In this document: positions 40,866 to 48,903 of the stretch, in pieces
How positions within the stretch are numbered: position 1 is the stretch's first letter
Layout of the letters: each line of letters starts with the position of its first letter
From: VXYL01 sp965203685
Lineage (GTDB): Bacteria; Pseudomonadota; Gammaproteobacteria; Pseudomonadales; Azotimanducaceae
Direction: 5' to 3'
Assembly (NCBI GenBank): GCA_965203685.1
Contig: OZ241908.1
Span: 186,001 to 250,000 of the forward strand
Length of the DNA stretch: 64,000 nt
Made by a program: the position numbers and the translations under genes
The notes under the pieces: generated by a model
Seen by the model: the letters and a program-made list of their open reading frames with translations, nothing else
Database searches by the model: none
What the model was told of the DNA's origin: nothing

Positions 40866-42755
40866 CTAACCGTCCTTCAACGCCGCGATTCCCGCATCGA
40901 CGCGGGCGTTGCGGACCTCGTCGATCCACCAGAGCCTTGGGAAGCCCGTCCAGTTCATGTGCGGCACCCCCAGCGGCGGGTGCCCGAATCGGTCCCAGTA
41001 GACCAGGTGGCGGCCGCGCGGATGGCCGTCGGGAATCATGTAGAAGTTCCACAGCAGCACGCGGTCCAAGGCGCGCCCCGCCGTGTTCATCTCCGCTTCG
41101 GTCCTCGCCTGGGCGACCTTCTCGACCAAGGCGTCGACGACCGGGTTCTCAATCCCGGCGTAATTCAACATGTTCGGCATGTCCGCGTAGCGTGAGGTGA
41201 ACTGGCTGCGCATGCGCGCCGGGAATGGAATTCTGAACGTGTAGAACTTGCGAACTGTCACGTCGTAGTCGTACTTGCGCAGCCGGTTGACCATCAGGTT
41301 GTTCTCGATCTTGCGCAGCGGCGCGCGGATGCCGAGCCGCCTGAGATTGTCGACGAATGGCACGAGCATGCGTTCAAGGTCGCCGCGGGCGACCACGAAC
41401 TCGAAGCGCAGCGGCTCGCCGGTGTCCTCCCGGACGCGCTCGAAGTCTTTGACGACCCAGCCCGCTTCCCGGAGCAGCCCGTCCGCCTCGAGCAGCGTTT
41501 CGCGGTTGCGCCCGTACGCCGGGTTCCGGGGCAGCGGCACGGGATGTGTGAACACGCGTGTGGGCAGTTGGTCGCGATAGGGCGCGAGCAGTTCGATCTC
41601 CGCCTCGGACGGCCTACCCGTCGCCTGCAGGCCGGAGCGCATGAAAAACGAGTTGTTCCGTTCCATGCCGTCGTGCCAGTAGACCCGGTTCGCCCACTCG
41701 AAGTTGTACGCGAGCGTCAGGGCTTCCCGGACGCGGATGTCCTGGAACAACGGCTTGCGGGTATTGAAGACGACGGCATAGTGCATGCCGTACGACTGGG
41801 CCATGGTGTAGGTTTCCTTCTTGAAGAGGCCCTCGTGGAACGCGTCGAAGTCGTACGCGGTTGCGAAGACGCTCTCGTCCTGGTCCCGGTAGTAGTCGAG
41901 TACGCCGGCTCGCAGCGCCTGCAGCATGACGCTCGTGTCGAAAAAGTAGAGCGCCTCGACGCGGTCGAAGTTGAAATGCCCGACGTTGATGTTGAGGTCG
42001 CGGCCCCAGTAGTCGTCCACGCGCTCGAGGGCGACCTTGTGGCCCGGGTCGACATCCGCAACCCGGTAGGGACCGTTCCCGAGTGGTGGCTCGAGGGTCG
42101 TTGCCTCGAAATCCCGATCCGCCCAGTAGTGCTTCGGCAGCGGCGTGAATCCCCCGGTCTGGATGACGAGATGCGGTGTCTTCTCGACGGACTTGCGGAA
42201 GTGGAACCGGAACGACCGGGGCCCCGTCCGTTCCAGACTCACGATGTCGCTGTAGCTGCTCTTCCAACTCGCGCCGCCACGCTCCTTGATCGTGTCGAAC
42301 GTCCACAGGACATCGGCGACGGTAACGGGTGTACCGTCGTGCCAGTAGGCGTTGTCGCGCAACGTGTAGGCCACGGAGCTCAAGTCATCGGCGACCTCCA
42401 CGGTTTCAGCGAGGCTGCCGTAGTAGGACGCCAATTCGTCCTCCGACTGGACGAGGAGCGGGTCGTAGATCAGTCCGCCCAACCTGGGGTCGAGGTACAC
42501 GGCGAGGATGCCTTTGTCGACGAAGGCATGCAGGTTGTTGAACGTGCCAATCATGGGCATGCGCGCCACGCCCCCCTTCGGTGCAGCGGGGTTCGCGTAG
42601 TCGAAATGGGCCATGTCCTTCGGATACTTCAGGTCGCCGAAGTAGGAGAAGCCGTGCTTGGGTTCGCCGGCCGACACGGCAAACCCAGCGAGCGTCGCTA
42701 CGACCGCCCACCAAAGCGCAGGGGGCTCCAACCTTGACCGGTCTCCTGTGCACAT
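40866..42755 (-). CDS. yejA: Peptide/microcin C-type ABC transporter binding protein YejA
   Basis: The 629-residue solute-binding protein of the SBP_bac_5 family has a signal peptide (ALWWAVVATLAGFAVSAG). Typical YejA segments include HGFSYFGDLKYPKDMAHFDYANP and FNNLHAFVDKG, DVLWTFDTIKERGG, PLPKHYWADRDFE, and VREALTLAYNFEWANRVYW. It binds oligopeptides in the periplasm. ATG 42755 is chosen; a longer frame to 42812 would overlap the divergent PhyH gene. Confidence 0.92.
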   Translation of the reverse strand: MCTGDRSRLEPPALWWAVVATLAGFAVSAGEPKHGFSYFGDLKYPKDMAHFDYANPAAPKGGVARMPMIGTFNNLHAFVDKGILAVYLDPRLGGLIYDPLLVQSEDELASYYGSLAETVEVADDLSSVAYTLRDNAYWHDGTPVTVADVLWTFDTIKERGGASWKSSYSDIVSLERTGPRSFRFHFRKSVEKTPHLVIQTGGFTPLPKHYWADRDFEATTLEPPLGNGPYRVADVDPGHKVALERVDDYWGRDLNINVGHFNFDRVEALYFFDTSVMLQALRAGVLDYYRDQDESVFATAYDFDAFHEGLFKKETYTMAQSYGMHYAVVFNTRKPLFQDIRVREALTLAYNFEWANRVYWHDGMERNNSFFMRSGLQATGRPSEAEIELLAPYRDQLPTRVFTHPVPLPRNPAYGRNRETLLEADGLLREAGWVVKDFERVREDTGEPLRFEFVVARGDLERMLVPFVDNLRRLGIRAPLRKIENNLMVNRLRKYDYDVTVRKFYTFRIPFPARMRSQFTSRYADMPNMLNYAGIENPVVDALVEKVAQARTEAEMNTAGRALDRVLLWNFYMIPDGHPRGRHLVYWDRFGHPPLGVPHMNWTGFPRLWWIDEVRNARVDAGIAALKDG

Positions 42756-42793
42756 GCTAATTCCGGCATTGAGTCCGCCCACCAGGGAACCGC

Positions 42794-43594
42794 GTGAGAC
42801 CGAAAGCCACATTTGACGTGGATGTTACACAAGCGCAGATCGCTGCCTTCCGTGACAACGGGTTCTTGAGCATCGAACGCATTACGACCGACGAAGAGCT
42901 CGCGTGGCTCAAGGGGATCTACGATCAGCTATTCGCGGAACGGGCCGGCGAGAAAGAGGGTCTGTATTACGACCTGGCAGCGCCACGCGCGCACAAGGGA
43001 CGTGAATTGCTGCCGCAAGTGCTTGGCCCGGATTTGCAGTTCCCGGAACTCCGCGAGAGCCAGTACTACCGGAACGCGCTCAAGCTCGGCACGCGCCTGC
43101 TTGGGGTCGACGAAAAGGTCACCGCGGGCGGACACATGATCTTCAAGCCTGCGCAGTACGGCGCCGAAACACCCTGGCACCAGGACGAAGCCTACTGGAA
43201 TCCTGATGTCCACCTGACGAGCTTAAGCGTCTGGATGCCCTTGGACGAAGCCACCGTCGAAAGCGGCTGTATGCAGTTCATTCCGGGCTCGCACAAAGAG
43301 GAAGTCCGTTGGCATCGCCACATCGACGACAACCCGTTGATTCACGGGCTGGTGACGGACGACGTTGATCCGGCCGAGGCGGTTGCTTGTCCTCTGTCCC
43401 CGGGTGGCGTGACCTTTCACCACAGTCGAACCTTGCACTACACGGCCCCAAACACGACGGAGAGTCCTCGACGGGCGTACATCCTTGTGTGCTCCGGGCC
43501 AACGCGGAAGCGGGCTCGGTCGGCGCACCGCCCGTGGCAAGCCGACGAGCGGGAAGCGCTGGCAAAAGCCAACATCGACGTGGACGTCTTCTGA
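42794..43594 (+). CDS. Phytanoyl-CoA dioxygenase (PhyH) family protein, second copy
   Basis: The 266-residue protein carries the Fe(II) ligands H129 and D131 in PWHQDEAYW and H215 in LHYTAPN. SGCMQFIPGSHKEEVRWHRH and the 2-oxoglutarate-binding Arg in SPRRAYILV are also present. It differs clearly from the PhyH at 31988 and belongs to the ectoine-hydroxylase-like broad group. The GTG start is 38 bases from yejA, divergently transcribed. Confidence 0.88.
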   Translation: MRPKATFDVDVTQAQIAAFRDNGFLSIERITTDEELAWLKGIYDQLFAERAGEKEGLYYDLAAPRAHKGRELLPQVLGPDLQFPELRESQYYRNALKLGTRLLGVDEKVTAGGHMIFKPAQYGAETPWHQDEAYWNPDVHLTSLSVWMPLDEATVESGCMQFIPGSHKEEVRWHRHIDDNPLIHGLVTDDVDPAEAVACPLSPGGVTFHHSRTLHYTAPNTTESPRRAYILVCSGPTRKRARSAHRPWQADEREALAKANIDVDVF

Positions 43595-43702
43595 CCGGCC
43601 TGAGTTTCGGGTGATCTTCGCGGGGGCTCCTTGCGCCGTTCGTTGATCGGTCGCCGAGCGGTTCCTTATGATCGAGCGTTCCCTTTAAGCATCGAGTGAG
43701 CC

Positions 43703-46495
43703 ATGTACATCACGGCCCTTAACGCCGAGCCGCGTCATGCCGGCCTCGAAATCGTCGGTGGAAAAGGACAGTCGCTCGCGAAAATGGCAAGCGCGGGCTT
43801 CAACGTTCCGGGCGGGTTCGTGGTTACAGCGGACGCCTACCGTGCATTCGTTGCGGCGAACGACATGCACCGGGAGATCATCTCGCTCGCTATACCCGCC
43901 GTGGAAAATGGTCGGGTGTCCTTCGAGCAGGCCTCCGAAGCCATACAGGCCCTGTTCGCCGAACACGATCCGTCCGCGGAAATCACCGCGGAGATCGGTG
44001 AAGCCTATGGCCCGCTGGACGGCGCGGCCGTCGCCGTGCGCTCCTCCGCCAATGCCGAAGACCTGCCCGGCTTGTCTTTCGCCGGCCAGCAGGAGACCTA
44101 CCTGAACGTCAGGGGTGCCGACGAGGTGATCGCGGCGGTGCGCAACTGCTGGGCTTCCCTTTGGACGCCGCAAGCTATCAGCTACCGGCATCAGAACGGC
44201 ATCGACCAGGCCTCAGTGGCGATGGCGGTGGTCGTTCAAGTCATGGTTCCCTCCGAGGTGTCCGGGATCCTGTTCACAGCCAACCCCGCGACCGGGGAGC
44301 GCTCAGAGATCGTCATCAATGCGAGCTTCGGTCTTGGCGAAGCCGTGGTCAGCGGGCAGGTAACGCCGGACACCTACATCGTCGATAGAGAGACGTTGCA
44401 GGCCAAGGACACCATCATCGGTCCGAAGGCGCAGCAAGTCGTCGCGGATGGTAGCCAGGGCACCCGGCTCGCCGACGTCGACGAAGACAGTCGGGGCCTA
44501 TCCTCGTTGACCGACGACATGCTGCGGCAGTTGTCGAGGACTGCCATCGACATCGAGTTGCTCAACGAGGGCGTCCCCCAGGACATCGAGTGGGCCGTCG
44601 TCGGCGAGGATCTTCACCTGCTGCAGTCACGCCCTGTCACCAACCTGCCGGTGCAGCCCATCGAGGTGGCCTGGGAACCCACGCCGCCCGCCAAGATCCT
44701 GTGCCGACGCCAGATCGTCGAGAACATGCCGGATCCCATCTGCCCGCTGTTCGAAGAGCTTTACTTAACGGAGGGGCTCGAGGCACCGCGCAAGGGCCGG
44801 CCGAGCTTCCTGGTCGGCGGCGGCCCGCTGTTCATGACGTGCAACGGGTATGCCTATTGCCGGGCCGATCACCCCGACAACCACGTCGATCCGAACAGTC
44901 CCGAGGAGGAGTTGAAGGCTATTCACAAGCGGATGATCGATGCGATTTGGGAAAGTCGCGGGGATCAGTCCGAGGAAGAGCAGTACGACATGGCGCTCTT
45001 TCGTTCGGAGCTGTCCGCAGAAGAACAGGCCGAGTTCGATGCCGTGGCCGAGGCCTACGAAGGCGACAAGCTGGCCCATGACCTGACCTTGCCGCCTTCG
45101 GACAACCCGACCTACGTCGCCAACAACAAGACGCGAGACAACGACTCTCGCTGGCTCGCCTGGCAAGAAGACGCCATGCCGCGGTTGGTCGGGACGGCCG
45201 AAAAGTGGCGCAAGGTGGATCCGCAGTCCGCCACCGACGAGGAACTACTCGCCGGTATCCGCGACATGGGCATCGCGGAAGGCTACTACTGGACGAGCAA
45301 CACCAGCCACACCTTCGGAATCGCCAAGTCCACCGACGATCAGTTGCAGTGCTTCCTTCACGAGAACCTGCCGGAGGATCGCTACATCAGCGGCCAGTTC
45401 CTTACCGGCTTCGAGTCCAAGACCTTACAGGCGAATGCGATCCTGTTCGAGATCGCGAAGCTCATCCGCGCAAGCGAAGACCTGGCCTACGTGTTCATCA
45501 CGACGCCGGCTGCATTCCTGTCACGCGCTTTGCAGGAACACGCTGAAGCAGCCCCGGTGCGCAAAGCGCTGGCGGATTACTTCGAGGTTTACGGCCACCA
45601 GGGCTACAGCCTCGACTTCATCGAGCCGACCCAGGCCGAAGACCCATCGGCGACGTTCGCAACCCTGAAGTCCATGGTCCAGGACGAGAACTACGATCCC
45701 AAGAACCAGGAAGCTCGGGCTACTGCCGTCCGAGATTCCAAGTTCGAGGAAGTCTCAGAGAAGCTCGCCGGCCTCACCTACTGGCAGTTCCGATACCGCC
45801 TGTGGTTCGCACGCCGGTACAACAACATCCGCGAAGAGACGTCGTTCTACTTCGGCTACACCTGGTCCGTGTTGCGGCCGATGGCGTTCGAACTCGGTCG
45901 GCGCCTGGTCGACGCGGGGACGTTCCTCGACCCCGAAGATACGTTCTTCATGGTGACCGAAGAGCTCAAGAGGGGCATCGAGGCGCGCAAGTCCGGGACC
46001 GGTGTTCCCGAGTTGGGCAAGCTCGCGGCCGAGCGTCGGGCGCTGAGGGAAGCGCGCAAGCTCCTGCACCCGCCTGGGACGATCCCCGAGGAGGCCAGCA
46101 AAATCCCCGCCGTCAGGTTCAAGGAGACCCAGGTCCGGAACGACGAGTCCGGCGACGCGCTCAACGGCTTTGCCGTGAGTTCGGGCACCGTGACCGCACC
46201 CGCCAGCGTCATCCTGTCGCCGAACGACTTCGACAAGATGGAGCCCGGCTCGATCCTGGTCGCCCCGAACACCACGCCGGCTTGGACGCAGCTCTTTTCC
46301 CACGCCGTGGGCCTCGTGACGGACATGGGCAGCATCCTGGCGCACGGGTCCATCGTGGCGCGCGAGTATGGGATCCCGGCGGTGCTTGGCGTGGGGAACG
46401 GCACCGTCCGTATCAAGCACGGACAGTCCATCACCATCGATGGCGACGCCGGGTCGGTGACGCTCAACGAGGAGGCGACCACCGCTCACGCCTAG
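43703..46495 (+). CDS. PEP synthase / rifampicin-phosphotransferase-like protein
   Basis: The 930-residue protein has three parts. An ATP-grasp-type pyruvate/PEP-dikinase domain (about 1-310) carries IVGGKGQSLAKM, VAVRSSANAEDLPGLSFAGQQETYLN and HLLQSRPVTNLP. A large helical middle domain (about 340-790) follows. The swivelling phosphohistidine domain holds DMGSILAHGSIVAREYGIPAVLG, catalytic His about 881. This is the domain order of rifampicin phosphotransferase, not of true PEP synthase, which has the PEP barrel last. Phosphorylation of a small molecule is likely; antibiotic resistance cannot be inferred. Confidence 0.85.
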   Translation: MYITALNAEPRHAGLEIVGGKGQSLAKMASAGFNVPGGFVVTADAYRAFVAANDMHREIISLAIPAVENGRVSFEQASEAIQALFAEHDPSAEITAEIGEAYGPLDGAAVAVRSSANAEDLPGLSFAGQQETYLNVRGADEVIAAVRNCWASLWTPQAISYRHQNGIDQASVAMAVVVQVMVPSEVSGILFTANPATGERSEIVINASFGLGEAVVSGQVTPDTYIVDRETLQAKDTIIGPKAQQVVADGSQGTRLADVDEDSRGLSSLTDDMLRQLSRTAIDIELLNEGVPQDIEWAVVGEDLHLLQSRPVTNLPVQPIEVAWEPTPPAKILCRRQIVENMPDPICPLFEELYLTEGLEAPRKGRPSFLVGGGPLFMTCNGYAYCRADHPDNHVDPNSPEEELKAIHKRMIDAIWESRGDQSEEEQYDMALFRSELSAEEQAEFDAVAEAYEGDKLAHDLTLPPSDNPTYVANNKTRDNDSRWLAWQEDAMPRLVGTAEKWRKVDPQSATDEELLAGIRDMGIAEGYYWTSNTSHTFGIAKSTDDQLQCFLHENLPEDRYISGQFLTGFESKTLQANAILFEIAKLIRASEDLAYVFITTPAAFLSRALQEHAEAAPVRKALADYFEVYGHQGYSLDFIEPTQAEDPSATFATLKSMVQDENYDPKNQEARATAVRDSKFEEVSEKLAGLTYWQFRYRLWFARRYNNIREETSFYFGYTWSVLRPMAFELGRRLVDAGTFLDPEDTFFMVTEELKRGIEARKSGTGVPELGKLAAERRALREARKLLHPPGTIPEEASKIPAVRFKETQVRNDESGDALNGFAVSSGTVTAPASVILSPNDFDKMEPGSILVAPNTTPAWTQLFSHAVGLVTDMGSILAHGSIVAREYGIPAVLGVGNGTVRIKHGQSITIDGDAGSVTLNEEATTAHA

Positions 46496-46547
46496 GCCGT
46501 CTGCGGCCCTGCGTACGGCCATGTGCGGTGGACTTCGGCCGCACACG

Positions 46548-46601
46548 AAAAAAATTGAAAAAAGTGCTTGCACCGCATTTTTCTGCGGGTATAGTGCGCC
46601 G
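46548..46601 (+). promoter_or_regulatory. Stable-RNA-type sigma70 promoter with A-rich UP element
   Basis: An A-tract (46548-46563, AAAAAAATTGAAAAAA) directly precedes the -35 TTGCAC (46568-46573). A 16-base spacer, the -10 TATAGT (46590-46595) and a GC-rich discriminator GCGCCGCC follow. UP element plus GC-rich discriminator is the layout of rRNA/tRNA promoters such as rrnB P1. Predicted start of transcription is about 46602. No rRNA, tRNA or plus-strand gene follows. Confidence 0.7.
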
Positions 46602-46820
46602 CCCTATGGTTGAGATAGCACGACATAAAGGCGTCGCCGCACGCTGGCGGAGGGCTGGTAAACAGCCCGTCTCCGTCGCGACCGCGGGCACGGAGCCCCG
46701 TCTCCCGACGTCCACTTAGGTTGTTGCGCCGTTGTCTCCCGGTGCAACGCCGGCGAGATGACGATTACTCCCTCCCCTCCCCTCCCTCAAGTCATCGTTG
46801 TCTCGTCGGCGTTCCCGGCC
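46602..46820 (+). ncRNA. Candidate structured non-coding RNA, no known family
   Basis: Downstream of the strong promoter are successive hairpins. One is a bulged stem (46646-46652 with 46671-46677, then 46653-46657 with 46663-46667). Another pairs 46723-46730 with 46741-46748. The last is a long stem (46746-46768 with 46791-46813, 22 of 23 positions paired) with a 22-base C-rich loop. The stems contain G-U pairs (46647, 46728, 46753, 46759, 46760) that pair only in a plus-strand RNA, matching the promoter direction. A 37-codon frame (46606-46719) exists but lacks a ribosome site. It does not resemble 6S, 4.5S, tmRNA or RNase P RNA by eye. The 3' end is a guess. Confidence 0.5.
46770..46786 (-). 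other. G-quadruplex motif in the loop of the long hairpin
   Basis: On the minus strand the loop reads G3-A-G4-A-G4-A-G3, four G-runs with single-base loops, which is an extremely favourable quadruplex sequence. It lies in the 3' untranslated side of the double-hydrolase gene and, on the plus strand, forms the C-rich loop of the candidate RNA. Confidence 0.7.
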
Positions 46821-46878
46821 TTCCCCAACCCCTCAGGCGTTGGCGCCGTGGCGCGTCAAGTTTCGGTAACGCCGGTGG

Positions 46879-46922
46879 GAGAACGCGGAGCGTTCTCGAT
46901 CGAGTCGCCGGTAGGCGACTCG
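46879..46922. repeat. Tandem perfect hairpins after the double-hydrolase gene
   Basis: Two adjacent stems: 46879-46886 with 46890-46897 (8 bp, loop GGA), then 46901-46909 with 46914-46922 (9 bp, loop GGTA). They end two bases before the stop of the convergent gene. The same 3-base-loop then 4-base-loop architecture occurs at 29324-29368 with unrelated sequence. Confidence 0.7.
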
Positions 46923-46923
46923 C

Positions 46924-48738
46924 CTAGTCAGGTGGCCCCGTTGCCTGCATCGGCGCGAGCTGCGCATCCGCTTGGGCGCGCGCGACGCGCTTCGCTTCGC
47001 CGGGCCCACGCAAGGCGCGGCCGACGAAGTCCAGTGCCGAGAGCAGGCGTTCCTCTGCGACCGGGACGTGTGCTTCGCCGAGCACAAGGCGGTACTCGTG
47101 GGGCACGCGCTGCTCGGTCAGGACACGGTGCAGGAACTCGTTGCCGATGGCGTTGTGGAACTGATCGTCGGCACCGCACTCGACGAGGATCGCGAGGCCA
47201 CTGTCTCGTAGCCGACCGGGATCGGCGGCGGCGATGCTCGCCGGGTTGTTCGCCGCCCAGAACGCCGGGTCCACGGGCGTGCCGAAGCGAGTCCCCAAGC
47301 GCGGTCGTTTCCACCCTTCGTACCAAGGTGGGAGATCGCCGAACTCGAGAGCAGGCTCGACGCCCGCCGCCATGCCGGCCACCGCGAAGAATGCGTCGGG
47401 GTTCTTGAACGACACCCGGAGCGCACCGACGCCGCCCATGGAGTAGCCCGCGATTGCCACGCTTGATGCGTCGCCGCCATGCCGCTCCCCGACCTTGCGC
47501 GGGAACTCTCCCGCGAGGAGCGTCGTCCATTGCTCCGAGCCGTCGTGGAAGTCCATGTAGTAGCTGAGCGCCGTGGAGGACGGCGTGGCGACGACCATGG
47601 GTGGCAGCACGCCGTCGCGCCAAGCCCGCTCGAACAGGTGGCGGCTCCGCTTGAGGAAGGTCCGATCGCCGCCGCCGCCGTGAAGGAACAGCAGGATTGG
47701 CAGGTCGCCGTCGCTCGCATCGTCAGCCAGTGACGCCGGTCCAGGGCGCAGCACGCTGTACTCCAGCGGGCTCGGGACGAGCGTGGTGTCGAGCGTGGCT
47801 TCGCGGTACGCCGAGGCCTGAGCGCGGCGGAGCAGGAACCGGACGATCTGTGCCGTGGCGCGGTCTCCCTTTGTACCGAGCATGTTGTTGAGTTCGCCAT
47901 GGTTGCGGCCGATGGCTTCGACCGCGGTGGCGACGTGGCCAGCATCGTTGAGCCTATCCGCAAACGGAATCGTCTGCGTCGCCGCCGCGGGACGGCCTTC
48001 CGAGTAGAAGATCAGGAAGGCGGGGTGCGGTGCGCCGTATTGAACGTGATGCCACGGCGAGACGGCTTCCGGGTTCTGCTCCTCGCCGAATACCTGCTGG
48101 TGCAAGGCCGCATCACTTGTCGCGAGTAACTTCGGGAGGTCGTAGACGGCGGTGTCGAGCGAAACCACGCCGCGCACCGAGGCCGGGTGGACGCCGGCGT
48201 TCTGCAGGAACGTGGCGTTGGTTCCGAGCAGGGAGACGAGGTGGGCACCGGCCGAGTGGCCCACGAGGAAGAGGGTGTGCGGGTCGCCGCCGAACTCGTC
48301 GGCGTGGCTCGCAAGCCATCCGGCCGCGTCGGCCACGCTCTGCGCCATCTGCGCCACCGTGGCATCCGGTCGCAGGCGGTAGTTGGCGCTGGCGTAGACG
48401 AAGCCTCGCGGGACAAGGGCAAGCGGCTGCAGGAAGGACTGGGCCTTGCTCCCGGCGATCCAGCCACCGCCATGGACGTAAAGCACGATCGGCCTGCGAG
48501 AAGCCGAGGCGGCGGTCGCACCCGGCAGGTAGAGGTCCAGGCTCAGGCGCCGTGGATCGACACCGGGCACGTCCGCGTAGACGACATCCCGCCGGATCAC
48601 GATGCCTGCGCCCTCGATCCGCTCGTTCGCTTCTGCGGCCAGTCTCTGCGCCCGTTCCTCGGCTTCGACGAGGGTGCCGGCCATCCCGACCGCTACCACC
48701 GTGCAAATCCATTGGAGAGCCGTGTAGTCAAGTCGCAT
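46924..48738 (-). CDS. Fusion of two alpha/beta hydrolase domains
   Basis: The 604-residue exported protein has a signal peptide within residues 1-25. The first domain (about 45-305) is a BD-FAE/carboxylesterase type with oxyanion HGGGW (89-93), nucleophile S162 in VGHSAGAH, and candidate His in RNHGELNN. The second domain (about 320-590) is a putative-esterase type with HGGGGD, nucleophile S433 in AGYSMGG and catalytic Asp/His near ECGADDQFH and EAHVP. Both sets look intact, so it should be a two-site esterase. Such a fusion is unusual. The substrate is unknown; a polymer or polyester is one possibility. Confidence 0.82.
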   Translation of the reverse strand: MRLDYTALQWICTVVAVGMAGTLVEAEERAQRLAAEANERIEGAGIVIRRDVVYADVPGVDPRRLSLDLYLPGATAASASRRPIVLYVHGGGWIAGSKAQSFLQPLALVPRGFVYASANYRLRPDATVAQMAQSVADAAGWLASHADEFGGDPHTLFLVGHSAGAHLVSLLGTNATFLQNAGVHPASVRGVVSLDTAVYDLPKLLATSDAALHQQVFGEEQNPEAVSPWHHVQYGAPHPAFLIFYSEGRPAAATQTIPFADRLNDAGHVATAVEAIGRNHGELNNMLGTKGDRATAQIVRFLLRRAQASAYREATLDTTLVPSPLEYSVLRPGPASLADDASDGDLPILLFLHGGGGDRTFLKRSRHLFERAWRDGVLPPMVVATPSSTALSYYMDFHDGSEQWTTLLAGEFPRKVGERHGGDASSVAIAGYSMGGVGALRVSFKNPDAFFAVAGMAAGVEPALEFGDLPPWYEGWKRPRLGTRFGTPVDPAFWAANNPASIAAADPGRLRDSGLAILVECGADDQFHNAIGNEFLHRVLTEQRVPHEYRLVLGEAHVPVAEERLLSALDFVGRALRGPGEAKRVARAQADAQLAPMQATGPPD

Positions 48739-48903
48739 TCCTCAAGTCCGACCAATGCAAAGCCATCGACAATAGCATGCATGCCGGACGGTAGCGGTTG
48801 GTGGTACCGGGTCTACCGGCTGACGCTACTTCGGCGACATGTATTGCGGTTGCGCCGCGCGACGGCGATTCTCAAGAACGTGGACTCGAGATCAGGTACA
48901 CCC

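Noticed and set aside
46606..46719. 37-codon open frame starting four bases after the predicted transcription start
   Set aside because: No ribosome-binding site, basic composition without a recognisable pattern, and the DNA is better explained by hairpins. A leaderless peptide remains possible but is not supported.
46746..46813. Integron attC-like or retron-like reading of the long hairpin
   Set aside because: No GTTRRRY/RYYYAAC core sites, no integrase or reverse transcriptase nearby, and no extrahelical-base pattern.
46602..46923. rRNA or tRNA gene after the stable-RNA-type promoter
   Set aside because: No tRNA cloverleaf (no T-loop GTTCGA pattern), no boxA leader and no rRNA sequence follow.
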